64,000 nt of DNA, from NCBI GenBank assembly GCA_010015675.1, contig ML976987.1, forward strand, positions 722,790 through 786,789, read 5' to 3'. The stretch comes from Byssothecium circinans. Its lineage: Eukaryota; Ascomycota; Dothideomycetes; Pleosporales; Massarinaceae. The notes below the pieces were generated by a model. The model saw only the letters and a program-made list of their open reading frames with translations, did not search any database and was not told where the DNA came from. Below, piece after piece: positions 22,475-33,209 of the stretch (position 1 is its first letter; each line of letters starts with the position of its first letter). The translations under genes were made by a program, and so were the position numbers.

Positions 22475-23317
22475 CCTGCGCTATAGACGATTGAAGTCGA
22501 GAAACATATACTACGCAGAATGTTGGTAAACGGAGCTATGAAACTGAGGGGTAATTGTTTTTAAGTCGTTGCCTATTCTCTAGATTTGGCGTTCATAGAG
22601 CGCTGCTTCTCCTCTCAGCTCAATTGGAAGGCTTCACACTTGAGTTTTCTCTATAACAGTAGTGACGCGGAAGTGTGTACCCTAAGCACCATCAGAAAGT
22701 GGGCATGACGACAAGGCGCTGTAGCAGTTGCAGATCAGTCCTCTCCGCTCCCGATGCGCATCGTTCTTGTGCTACTATAGGCCTGAGGGCGAACAGTCCA
22801 TTCGGTGGCATGCACACGCGTTATTATCGTATCTGGGGAAATCACTGGGGAAGCTGGTAGTGCCCTGGTATCATCAGTGCGTTTAAAGTTGCATGTCGAT
22901 AGCCGTTTTGCCTAAAACTATAGGGTTGCAAGCGTCGAAGTGTGATATGTTGCTATTGTACAAGTTGGTGAGCGGCTAGCCCCTGTCAGAAATAGACGCT
23001 AACTGTGAAGCTTCGTGAGACAGGGGCCTGCTGAGGATCGTTGGCGGTTACGCTTGCATATGTGCCTCTACACTGTCCAATCATACTCCTTCGCGTCGTC
23101 ATTATAGCGCTTCTTGAAAGAGATGACTGCGCCGACAGACAACATAAATTGTGGGCTGCCGCCGTACAAGTACGTCTTTCAATTGAATTGTTACACTCGC
23201 TCTTTTGCTTGATCACGTCAACTCATCAACTGGTTTACATTAGTAGGTTCAAAAGCCTTGTCGTATGCATTTCATTAATTACTGACTCAAGGCATTAGTC
23301 CATCTGCCACATTCAAC
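22475..23317. other. Intergenic stretch, no gene seen
   Basis: About 840 bp between two damaged plus-strand genes. No supported feature. Confidence 0.5.
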
Positions 23318-23913
23318 ATGTCCTTTTACACGACGCCTAGTCGCTTAGCTCAAGCGGAGGCCGTCAATAGAGTTCTGATAGTGGCTATGAACGAAGTCAA
23401 GTTTATAGCATTCGGCGAAAAGTCAGCGATCGGAACGAGAGACCTTGCAGGCTGCTCGGTGGTCATCATTGCCTCTGCGTACGGTGCGATTCTGGCCCAT
23501 ATCCCGCCTCGCCCGATCCCTAATACGTCGGAACCTTACGCTGGAGATCAAAACGTACAGCGACTTATGGAAGAGGTTGGAGGGCTGTATAATCAACGCC
23601 GAAATTACTTCCCGGATACAGACACATACGCCGTCTTTGCCATCTACAACGGGGGTGTTGCCTTGCCCGACCAAAAAAGAATCATTGAAGAAAAGATCAC
23701 TCAAATAGGACTACAACCCTTCAACAGCATCTTTATGTTACTCCACGAGATCCCACAAATCAAGCTCACGGCACGGTTCTCGTGGACTCGCTCAACAGGG
23801 CCGGCCAGAAACCTGTCGTCTATACGGAAGATCGCCAGGTTTCGAGTGAAACCCAGCCCCAGCCTCAGCAGCAAACCCAGCAAACTTCTCAAACCCCCTC
23901 CGGTTGGATCTAG
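23318..23913 (+). pseudogene. Fungal hypothetical protein with a single frame break
   Basis: From ATG 23318 the frame encodes a compact domain (CSVVIIASAYGAILAHIPPRP, RNYFPDTDTYAVFAIYNGGVALPDQ) that I associate with an uncharacterised fungal family but cannot name. Around 23733, at a TTT run, the sensible frame shifts. The continuing frame has HGTVLVDSLNRAGQKPVVY and a Gln-rich tail, ending at TAG 23911-23913. The uninterrupted first frame instead ends in basic, unlikely sequence at 23950. One missing T would account for it. Reported as a probable pseudogene; a sequencing error would make it an intact gene of about 198 residues. Confidence 0.6.
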
Positions 23914-26738
23914 AGTGTCGAACACCGGCGCTATTATAAGTGGGTCGTAAAAAACGGGGCCCAACAGGTCGAGTAGGCTCCTTGATAGGATGGTTTTGCA
24001 CACATGGGGTAGTTATTCGATATTGTCAATCAAGTAACTATTTTGAGCGAGCGAAGGTTGTCAAGCCTTGAACTGTGAGAAAGAGGCCAGATGATGCTAC
24101 AGTCTTCCTTTGCTCCTGAGAGATATCGAACAGTCATCGAATTAGGACGGTATTCTAATCGCAACGGGTCATCTGGCGGGCCGTCCTCTTCAATAAGGAT
24201 TGGAGATTCCTTTGTTCCGTCTCGATCATCCTTTCAAACAGACTTAGATGAAGTTAGCACTGCTTGTATATATCTGCATACCAGAATTTTCGCTGGCTCG
24301 TTTGCATGGGCTGGTCGTTATTTATGCATTCTATTCTAGTCCTATGACCCTGTTTTGGAACCAACTTCGAGTCCTGCTCGATTCGATATGCGAGTTGTGA
24401 CGGATTCAGGGATGTTAGGATGCGCCTTAGACGATGCGGTAGCGTTGTCCTTGCTGTACCCAACCTTTACAAAAGATGTTAGCGAATCTTGTTAACTTCC
24501 CGATAGGGAAGTGGGCAGCATCAACATCCTCAGAAGCGAAGCACATTTGCTCGGCCAACTTCCTCGATCTACATCCAGATAATAAGAGTACCTGAACGAG
24601 ATCGAATAGGTTCCATCCAATCCCAGCGTCCATCTCTTCGTCAAATCTTTATTCCGCTAGATCTAGACCCCCAACTATGCCCTGGACATATTGGCCATCG
24701 ATCAGTCTCTCGGTCCCGAACTAGAGTTCCCCATACTCGGTGAAGCACATATTGATAACAGCTAATCTCTAGAAGCGCCATAGCGGCATACAAGAACATA
24801 TCATAACTCTCTGCTGGCACCGCACACAGGAAAGCCTCTCGAAACCCGCTTGGCCAATCTATTCATGAAAAATTCATAACGAGCCGGACCACGATCCGTA
24901 CGGATACTCATATCGACCCTGCTGATATTCGTCCATCTCTCGAAAATGCGTATGGAGAAGGTCGGGCGGTTTAACCGAGCTCGTTGTGCTCATCTTCGCT
25001 AGCTCGTATAGATACTTTATTCATCTTCTTTCTTCCCTACCTGTCTCGTGTATGCGCGACGACAATACTAGGCATGACCATAACCACAAATAAGAGCCAG
25101 TACCCCCAGGACACCGACTGACGCCACGAGAAAATCAAGCCACAGGAATCCAGCCCAAAGCACTGGATACACGCGGTCCTTGTTCTATCGCCGCAAGGTC
25201 CCTCAACGCCGCCTACACATCCTTCCTTTCACAACTGCCAACCCTTCACCGTCGTCAAAGATACGACCTCGCACCTAAACAGTCAAGTTCCAAAGTACAG
25301 AGTAACTTTCCATATCAAAGCAAGGAATCTAATCTTATCAGATCTTAGCACCTTGACTGGGGTAGTCCCACCGAACAACAACCTCATAGCTCGGTAAAGG
25401 CTTCCAGAACCAATTACCCGTGCGCATCTGCATCTGCATCTCCGTCCCCGTCTAAGAAACCTGCATCCATCAATTTCTTCCCATGCGACCATGGAGAATA
25501 AAGCCGAAGAGAAAGTATTTGTCAAACTCTACCTTGCTTCTCCTTCGTCATGCCTACCCTACCCACCAGCACAGCGTTGGAAGAGATATGCATATGAGCA
25601 AAGGGTACCGGTACCGCGCTTTTACCCACCGTCCACAGGCTAAGCCCACAACCTCGCCTCGCCGAAAACTTGAAGTCCCACTGGTTCCTTCCCCCAGCAT
25701 GGACTGGCGCATGGGTGTATGCGAAACCACCCCTGCACTCCACTTTGCAGAAAAGATGCCGGTACTGTACTTGTGGGGTACGAACGAGCTGATGACCTGG
25801 TACACGCGACGTCAGAGTCGCGGTAACGAGGATGCTGTGCGAGTTTGTTGTTGTAGGGTAGCAATATGGGGAGATGAAAAGATGTGGGGAAGTGTTAAAT
25901 TTAAAAAGGCTGTTGGGAGCACGAGGGATGGGTATGGTGGTACAGGCGAGATGGGGGAGGTAAGCGAGCGAGATCTGGTGGTGTGGGTTGTGTGCTGGTT
26001 ACTGGTATGCTGGTATGCACATGATCGTGTGCTGGAGATGGACGTTAGATTGCGGTGCAGGAAAGGTGCAGAAGGTAAGGAAGAAACGGTGGTGTTTGTT
26101 TTCTTTGGGATGCGGGGCCAACTGCTTTGGGAATCGACGGTGGTGGAGTAGTGATCTGCTTTTAAACGATGGTAGTGATATTGGTGGCGGTGGTGATGAT
26201 GATAGAGATGCTATAAGTTGTGGATGCGGGTTGGTGTGGTCGGTGGGGAGTGACGCATAAATTGACGTTGATGAGCAGATGGCCGCTGGTAGAGAAAGGT
26301 ATTGGATGATTGTTGCAATTGCTTGATGTGATGCTCGCATCTCGCCGCTGCTGTCGCTTGGCTTTGAGAAGCTTCATTTTCTTGTGCCAAGTGAACTCTG
26401 CGTTGGGCTGGACGTTGAAGAGGTGTGGTGGTATGCATGTGCTGGGTGACCTCGTGGCTACCGCGTTTAATCCATTTCACAACCAGCTGCACGGATAGTC
26501 GGACGGACGGCGTGAATAGTGAAGAATTCTGTGATCATTCGGTGCGCTTCTTCTACGTTTCGAGTCTATCGTGCGTTGGCTTCAACAATGCCATGTATGT
26601 GGTCGGTTCCAAGAGCTCTATCCAAACCAAGATCATTCCCCCCGACGGAAGAATGCCTGTCTCGCTGGTATGCACCGCTCCGTATCCTCCTTTCAATCGC
26701 TCTGCATAGCTCTTCCACATGCACTGAACCTCTGTGCC
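23914..26738. other. 2.8-kb stretch without a supported gene
   Basis: Only short frames, including a 222-codon plus frame (25483-26151) whose sequence is a Trp/Cys/Gly-rich artefact of GT-rich DNA, and a Gln-rich 93-codon minus frame (26211-26492) that I cannot support. Around 24670-24770 a 30-codon patch looks protein-like and may be a relic. Confidence 0.45.
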
Positions 26739-27523
26739 TCACCCCACCACCTCATCCCCCTCCGCCCTCAACCTCTCCTCCACCCCCTTCCACCCCCTCA
26801 ATACCACATCAGCCATAACCCCACCCCTCCCCAACAACCCCACCGCCTCCTGCAACCCCACCAAAAAACTTTTATACCCCGCCTCCTCCTCATCCACACC
26901 CGTGCCCTCATGCTTCACAGGCTCATACCCCTCTTCCTCCATCGCCATCCTCTGCCTCAGCGTCAAGTCCGCCGGGAACGCAGGCGGCGCCTTATACGGC
27001 TCATCCCGCGCGGTCACGAGCTCGGCTTCGAGCGCCGGCGGTATCGTCTCCGCGATGTACCAGTACACAACGTATTGTCTGGCGGGGTCGAGGGGCATGA
27101 ATTGGATCCATACGGGCTCTGCGGTGAGCGGGGGCAACGAGATGCGGGGGTAAGCTTGGGGCTGGAGATGGGGGATTGGGAGGGGGAGGAGACGGTTACG
27201 GTATCCTGACTGTCATGTATGTCTCTATCAGTTCTTTTTTTCCTTTCTTGCCCAACTTCCACATACAACATGTTGTACAATGTATGTACAGTACGTACCT
27301 CCTCAAACCCCTCCCTCTCCGCTCCCCGTCCCGCATCTTCCCCCGCATCTCGTCGCCCCTTGGGGAGAAAGTAATACGTCCTCCCTTGTCTGTCCTCGGC
27401 GCTGCATATTACTACCCGAGCGCTCTTGAGATGGAAGATTGCTACGCCGCCGCCTTGGACAAAGTTCTCGGATGCGATTTGACCGAAGATGGCTTGGGTC
27501 GAAGGCGGCGTTGTGTGCGCCAT
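26739..27523 (-). CDS. Nudix hydrolase domain protein
   Basis: Exons (minus) 27523-27299 and 27209-26739, with an 89-bp intron (GTACGT donor, GACAG acceptor), give 231 residues. The intron splits the Nudix box exactly. Joined, the box reads Gly56, Glu62, Arg70-Glu71, Glu74-Glu75, Gly77, fitting G-x5-E-x7-R-E-U-x-E-E-x-G-U, with Gly72 at the hydrophobic U position. GRTYYFLPKG precedes it. The C-terminal half has VWIQFMPLDPARQYVVYWYIAE, typical of fungal members. Nudix enzymes cleave nucleoside diphosphates linked to another moiety; the substrate here is not predictable. Its 5' end lies 442 bp from a tRNA gene on the other strand. Confidence 0.9.
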
Positions 27524-27965
27524 TGTATCTGTAGGTAACGTAGAAGGTGTTCCAGGGGCGTCTGAAATTGAGGGAGACGTGGGAGCGACCCTTAAAAGGG
27601 CGGTGATGTTAGGCAGCAGCGCTGGCAGCCTTCAAGGACGCGGGCGCAGGCGTTGTGCATGTCGTCGCCGCCGCTCCTGAAGGGTGAATTGAATGCGCCT
27701 TAAGCGCAGCCATAACTGTAAACTCCGAACTTGCGGAACGTTGCATTAAATGCAAGATAGCGAAAATGAGTCGTGAGGAATCTTGTCTCCGAAGTTCTCT
27801 CAGGTGCAAGCATCTATGGCTAGCGTCATTTTTCTCCCACTTAGTACATCCCGGCTTTACCGAAGTTTTGATGCCTGCTTCACCCAACCCCACGCTTTAG
27901 AAATTTTCTCAACAATATTATAGGATATATATTTATCATAAGAGAAAACTCTCATAACTCAAACA
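27524..27965. other. Intergenic region between Nudix gene and tRNA-Arg
   Basis: 440 bp, probably carrying the Nudix promoter. It becomes AT-rich just upstream of the tRNA. Confidence 0.45.
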
Positions 27966-28048
27966 GGACGTGTGGCCCAATGGCAAGGCGCTTGACTACG
28001 ATTGATTAAGTAATCAAGAGATTCCAGGTTCGACCCCTGGCACGTTCA
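27966..28048 (+). tRNA. tRNA-Arg (anticodon ACG) with an 11-nt intron
   Basis: Acceptor strands GGACGTG (27966-27972) and CACGTTC (28041-28047) pair with one G-U. The anticodon stem is CTTGA (27991-27995) with TCAAG (28014-28018). The loop is CT-ACG-A plus A, interrupted after position 37 by TTGATTAAGTA (28002-28012), the canonical nuclear tRNA intron site. The T arm is CCAGG-TTCGACC-CCTGG, and this contains the B box GGTTCGACC. The discriminator is A28048, and T runs follow from 28056 as a Pol III terminator. The anticodon-arm and T-arm sequences match the common eukaryotic tRNA-Arg(ACG) pattern. Confidence 0.93.
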
Positions 28049-28886
28049 AAGCCAATTTCTTTTTGCCCTATTTTTGTGTCTTTTTGCACCTCCTTTTACT
28101 CCTGTCTGAACATACTGGATGTTTCTACTGGCTATGTTCTAAACCACATATAGAGAACTCATCGAGTTCTGCGATACCTTTTTGAAGCCTCTGTTGCTGT
28201 TTAAGTCCAACTACCACGTGGCTGAAGTACACGGATAAAAGTCGCAGTGTCAGGAGTGAGGCATGGTAACTCTTCGGTTTGGGGAAGACGCTAGACCTAC
28301 TTCCATAATGAAAGACGAAGTACACACTCTCTGATATGCCAAAAGGTCCTTATTAGGCGCCGACCCAAACCCAGGCATTAAAACGCAAGGGCAGTAGAAG
28401 AAGTCCCATGACTGAAAACGACAGCAGAGTCCGTGCGATACAAAGAAGCGTTGCAGTCTCAGAGATCATACACGATATCTGTTCGTTTAAACAAATGCTA
28501 AAACTACCAACACGATAAACGACGCCAGCCGAAATAGCTACCCTCTAGTATGCCAGTAGCCCCTGCTGTTCCAAACGCCCATCTAAGAAGCCAACGCCTT
28601 AGAATGGATGGGAATGCAGTAGATGTCACACGGCCGAAGAAGACAGGAAAGGAGAAACGATCCCTAGAAGAAAAACACACCTCGGAACACCAACACCAAA
28701 AGGGACTTTTCCACCCACCCAAACGATACGATACGATACGATACCGAAGAACGCCAGAGAGATGTGCCGAAATCTACATCGAAAAGTTGAAAGAAATGAT
28801 AAAATGCCCTGCGTTATAGACCTCTATCCCCAATCAATACCCCAACAAACGCCGTGGAAAACTGGATACGAACGAGCGGGCGGCCG
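28049..28886. other. Intergenic stretch with a short ATACG microsatellite
   Basis: Contains a Pol III T-run terminator just after the tRNA and several tandem ATACG units near 28722-28743. No gene seen. Confidence 0.5.
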
Positions 28887-30989
28887 CTACTGATGCGGAT
28901 GCGGATGCTGATGATGTTGTTGATGCGCCTGCCCGTGTTGCTCACCATCCCAAGGCCCGCCCTGGTACTCCAACGGATGCCCATACAAATCCACATCAAC
29001 ATCCAACCCCATACCCATCTCCGGGCCGAAGTGCTGCTGCAAAGCAGCCGTCGGATTATACCCACCCATGGTCGGATACTGCATCTGCGTCTGCGTAGTA
29101 CCCGGCATCGGATTCGGAACCCTGCTCCAATCGATCGGATTCATGCAGTCCAACGGGAGCGAGTCGATAGGCGTCATCGCGGGTATCATGGGCGGAGGTT
29201 GTGATATACTGGCTTGGAAAGCGTTGGGTGAGGGGATTTGCTGGAATATGTTTGAGAAGGCGGACTGTTGTGGTGGTTGGACTTGGTGTTGGTGGTGATG
29301 GTGATGCTGTTGTTGATGCTGTGGTAATGGAGGCGAAGTATCCATCATATATGAATTGCGCTTATGATGACGCATAGGTGGCTGCGCGAGAGGAGAAAAT
29401 CCACTGACAATCTCCTTCTCCTTCCTCTTTCCCTTCTTATCACTCTTCCCCTCCATCTTACCATACTCCTGCCACGAAGCCATAGTGGAACCGTCTTTGA
29501 AGTGGTTAGCGATGTGCGTCTCCCTCTTATCCCACGTTTCGAGTCGTTCGGTACAGAAACCGCATGTCCAGCCCTCTTTGACGGTTTCAGCAGGCCTCTT
29601 CCATCGCGCCTGGGCGACATCGTACAGTGTCGCGTTGTGGAAGTTCTTGACGTGTTGGCGGAGGTGGTCGGGTCGGAAGAAGGTTCGATCGGTGACGTCT
29701 CTTTTCGCGCAGTCTTCGATGCGGTGGTGGGTTTGGAAGTGGGTTTCGGGTGGGTTCTTCATGTTGCAGAAGGCGCAGATGGAAGACGAATTCGAGCGCG
29801 CTGGGATTGATAGACGTGGGCCGTATAACATACACGTCCATTGCGCTTTGGGACGGTGCTGTGTTTCTTCATGACGCCTCCATGATTTGGGCACTAGCGA
29901 CTTGCGGCAAAATGTGCACTGCCACATTTCCGGATCGGAGGGAGTTCCAGCTGCCGTGGTATCGTTCATCGATAAGGAGCTGTCGGCTGTCGCTGTCATA
30001 TCCCGTGAGAACGCGTGGTCGCTTTGCCCTGGGTAGTATTCCAATGGAGAGCTGACGAGAGCTGGCGAAAGAAGAGTTGGAGTTTGCGTCGGAAGAGGAG
30101 CATTTGTGTTGCCTTGACGATATACCTTCTTCTTCCCTCTACGGCATGGTCGCTGTCGTGCCTGTGTCGGTGAGAAAATGCTGGCACCGGAAACTGAAGC
30201 AGCTCGCCCGTATTTCCCCTGCTGTCGTCCTTCAGGTACGAAAGTCAAACCACCCATATCGCCAATCGGGATGTCCGCTACATTATCGCCCAGTTCGCCG
30301 TCCGACATACCGTCATCGCTGCTCTCTGTCACGTAGTCGTCTAGAGAGTTTAGCTGTCTTGCTCGGGCATTTGTAAACCAAGTCGTCACTTGCTTCTCCG
30401 TAATTCCACACTCTTGAGCGAGCTGCTGCTTCATATCTGCACTCGGATAAGGGTTATGTCTATTCGCATCTAGCCAGGCCTGGAGACGATGAAGCGCGTT
30501 TGGGGGTAGCTTTGAGTTCCGGCCTGCCCTAGATCGCTTAACCGAGTATTGCGATGATGCAGGAGAAGTTGGTGAGAGAAAAGCAGGATCGGGAGAACTG
30601 CTGGAGCAGACGTGGGTGCCGGATGGATCCATCATAGCAGAAAGCTCACAAGCTGAGCACCGTTGATTGTGGTGGGCGTGTTTGGCAGATTCGCTTGTAG
30701 GATGAAGTCCACTTGCGTGTGTTGGATCGAAATTGGAGACGGGTTGTTTTTGGCTAAGGTCGGGTATGCTGAGCTTCGGGTACGATGCTCGTCCTTTAGA
30801 AGAAGATTGTGATGATATAGGTTCGATAATGTCAGGGAGCCGACAATTGCGGCATTTGATGTTCTCTCTTGGACTTGCGATCCTCAAGAGTTCACATTGC
30901 TCACAACGCTCTTTTCCATCAGCGATATCCCGAAGCTGAAAGTCACTATTTGATGTGTCGACGGTATAGACACTCAGACTTGTGTCCAT
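28887..30989 (-). CDS. Homeobox (TALE/KN-type) plus C2H2 zinc-finger transcription factor
   Basis: Single exon of 700 residues. Near residues 30-50 and 111-114 are Cys pairs (CEQC, CRNC, CSAC) that may bind zinc. The homeodomain covers about 151-212 and ends in WFTNARARQL; NRHNPYPSADMK fits the three-residue-extended TALE loop. C2H2-like fingers follow: WQCTFCRKSLVPKSWRRHEE (about 357-375), ICAFCNMKNPPETHFQTHH (about 404-422), a region with RPDHLRQHVKNFH (about 439-451), and WTCGFCTERLETWDKRETH (about 474-492). The tail is Gln/His-rich (about 540-565 and the extreme C-terminus). This architecture is known in filamentous ascomycetes, where such factors regulate development; the targets of this one are unknown. 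The start at 30989 gives MDTSLSVYTV and is the first ATG of the frame. Confidence 0.9.
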   Translation of the reverse strand: MDTSLSVYTVDTSNSDFQLRDIADGKERCEQCELLRIASPRENIKCRNCRLPDIIEPISSQSSSKGRASYPKLSIPDLSQKQPVSNFDPTHASGLHPTSESAKHAHHNQRCSACELSAMMDPSGTHVCSSSSPDPAFLSPTSPASSQYSVKRSRAGRNSKLPPNALHRLQAWLDANRHNPYPSADMKQQLAQECGITEKQVTTWFTNARARQLNSLDDYVTESSDDGMSDGELGDNVADIPIGDMGGLTFVPEGRQQGKYGRAASVSGASIFSPTQARQRPCRRGKKKVYRQGNTNAPLPTQTPTLLSPALVSSPLEYYPGQSDHAFSRDMTATADSSLSMNDTTAAGTPSDPEMWQCTFCRKSLVPKSWRRHEETQHRPKAQWTCMLYGPRLSIPARSNSSSICAFCNMKNPPETHFQTHHRIEDCAKRDVTDRTFFRPDHLRQHVKNFHNATLYDVAQARWKRPAETVKEGWTCGFCTERLETWDKRETHIANHFKDGSTMASWQEYGKMEGKSDKKGKRKEKEIVSGFSPLAQPPMRHHKRNSYMMDTSPPLPQHQQQHHHHHQHQVQPPQQSAFSNIFQQIPSPNAFQASISQPPPMIPAMTPIDSLPLDCMNPIDWSRVPNPMPGTTQTQMQYPTMGGYNPTAALQQHFGPEMGMGLDVDVDLYGHPLEYQGGPWDGEQHGQAHQQHHQHPHPHQ

Positions 30990-32308
30990 AGGCTCGATTG
31001 TTGAATCGTCTCTGTACTATCCTCGAATTGGTTCTTGTCTTCAACAATGGGGAATACAAAACTTACAAGCAGACTATCGAATCCCAATCCGACCGGCTTC
31101 CGGGCTTTGTCATGAAAACTTTCGTTTGAAGGACATGCAAGAGACTGCAGCTACTTTTCATGAGCCACTGTATTGTAGACAGGGAGTAGATCCTCGTACC
31201 GACTGGGCCAACCTATCGTCTTCTTCCCACACGCTCGTCCCGTATCCCGAATCGAAAGACCAGATGCTTGGCGCCGTACGTTTTGGGCTAAAGTCGTGTG
31301 GAGACAACATAGTGCCTCAAAGGCGAATGGTTTGTGAATCCTGTGGCAATTGTGATTGTAATTGTGGTATCGGGGTGTCGCATGGAATAATGGTTTAGTG
31401 TAGCTCGAGATCAAACCAGCGGCGAGAGCGACGCGGCCTCCAGTATACATATCGACTACCAAACCCCACAACGGTATACCATTGTAGGGTTTTGTGGCTG
31501 TAGACATTGTCTTTGGTATCTCTAATCATGCGGTGAGCGCCACACTTGGGTGCGCCATGAATTGTGGTCCTATTCTTACAGCTCGACAGGGGCCTGCTTT
31601 GCTCACGTTTCGAGCAAGCCTGAGGCTGAGAGGCCTTTTGGGGTCCAAAGCTATGCCTTTCACGGCTATGACGAGGCTGGCCATCCAATCGGAAAGGCCT
31701 CTTGTGCTCATTGCCGTACTTTGCACAGCCATCAACTCCGAGCACCGCCACTGATCGATTGGCTGTGATGAGTTTGCGAAGCGTTTGGAGGTGAGCGAAG
31801 GTCGGCAGCCGCCGGACAAGATGCTGGACAGCACACGCCTCGTGCCGGCGGGGTATTCGTCTGACGTGAACTCTCCTCCCGTCGTTGTTCGTGACGTCAA
31901 GCCGCAAGGCTATGTGTTGATCGATAAGCGGCGTAGTTTAAAGCGGTCACGAAACTCGCGTGAACTGGCGGGTCACTCCGGTCTCTCCGAAAGTCTTTGG
32001 ACAAAGAGGTGAGCTGGGATACGATCTCAACTCATATATATCCGGAAGAGGTAGATGGGGTGAATATGGATTGGAAGAGATGTTGGGATGTGCTTCGCAT
32101 TGTCGTAGTAATGTTCGCCCAGTAGAAGATGACAGGATGAAGGTCGAAAATAGCATCCTCGCGTGAGTGAAAATACCGTTTTCTAAGATGAGGTTGCACG
32201 GACACGTCAATACAACGTCTTTTGATTGTGTGGCCATCGTGGGATTGCGCGTTTTGCATCGTTCATCCCTTCGTCTCGGACCGAGTGTCCATGGCAAACA
32301 CCTAAGCC
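30990..32308. other. Upstream region of the homeobox gene, no gene seen
   Basis: Several overlapping 100-170-codon frames on both strands between 30982 and 32312, none with a recognisable domain or a convincing start. It may hold a long leader or non-coding RNA of the regulator. Confidence 0.4.
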
Positions 32309-32722
32309 CCAATAACTCCCTCTCTCATCACAACTCTGATCCTCGAAATCTTCCACACCGCACATGGCAGAAGCTCCCATCCCCGTTCGCAGTTCTATGA
32401 TCAGATCGGCGGTTGGAGCGGTAAGTTGCGAGCTGTGCGCAGTCACCCCGCTTGTCTACCAGGAATCGTCCAGTAACTTACCCGGCCAGCCCGAGATCGG
32501 TCGGACGACGAGGTTCAATCCATCGCAACCCCCCAGTCGGTAGGTGGAACGATGTTCGAAGAGAGCGGTGAAATGTTTTCATCGAGGAAGGCAGATTTCA
32601 TCGACGTCTTGGTGAAGGAAGTCAACAGAAGGATATTCACTGGTGAGCCCTTTCCCAGCGTCGCCGCCCAGGGAAAGCACCACCCCTCACATCTCATACC
32701 ACATGCGTCATCACCATCATAA
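32309..32722 (+). CDS. Possible small gene, 3' exons only, no recognised family
   Basis: Two plus-strand pieces read like protein and join in phase. Piece 1 (to 32420) includes LITTLILEIFHTAHG and ends before a GTAAGT donor. Piece 2 (32490-32722) follows a CCAG acceptor and carries DRSDDEVQSIATPQSVGGTM, then FEESGEMFSSRKADF and DVLVKEVNRRIFTG, ending at TAA 32720-32722. An in-frame stop lies just before 32309, so the start codon must be on an upstream exon that I could not place. An ATG at about 32363 in a different frame (MAEAPIPVR) competes. Weak call. Confidence 0.35.
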
Positions 32723-33209
32723 TCACATCACACACAAAGTCCCATAAACTACGCAACGAAACATGCTCGGGTATTTCATTTTAATAAAAGCGCCACCCCT
32801 CTCCATCGAACCCAACTATTCCACTCCACTCCAATCCAATATCAATATCAATAAAGCACCACCTCACTCTACACCAACCATTGCCCCAATCCCAATCCAA
32901 GCTATGAACCCCCCTCAAAAATCTCATCAAGCAGAGCCATAGCTCAGAAAGACAAGACTCTATGCTCCCGTTCCACAGCCCCCCATGGACCATGCAAAAG
33001 GAAAAGAAAGAGGGGTCTAATAGCCCAAAAATGCATAAATCCAAACATCATCGTCGGTCGTCATCGAACTGCTCACTCTATATGCTAAATCATCATCATC
33101 CACCTCGCTTGCACTCCATCCTGTCCATGTCCAAAACTCAATAAAACCAATGAAAACGATCCTCCTCTTGTTCGATCTATATGAATGGAAGAAAACTCGC
33201 TCGCTCATT
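32723..33209. other. Intergenic, downstream of the PAS kinase gene
   Basis: Rich in CATC/AATC short repeats. It probably contains the 3' untranslated region of the kinase. No gene seen. Confidence 0.5.

Noticed and set aside
25483..26151. 222-codon plus-strand frame
   Set aside because: Trp/Cys/Gly/Val-rich translation of GT-rich sequence, no recognisable domain.
31395..31907. 170-codon minus-strand frame
   Set aside because: Overlaps several other open frames, no motif or splice context; not enough to call a gene.
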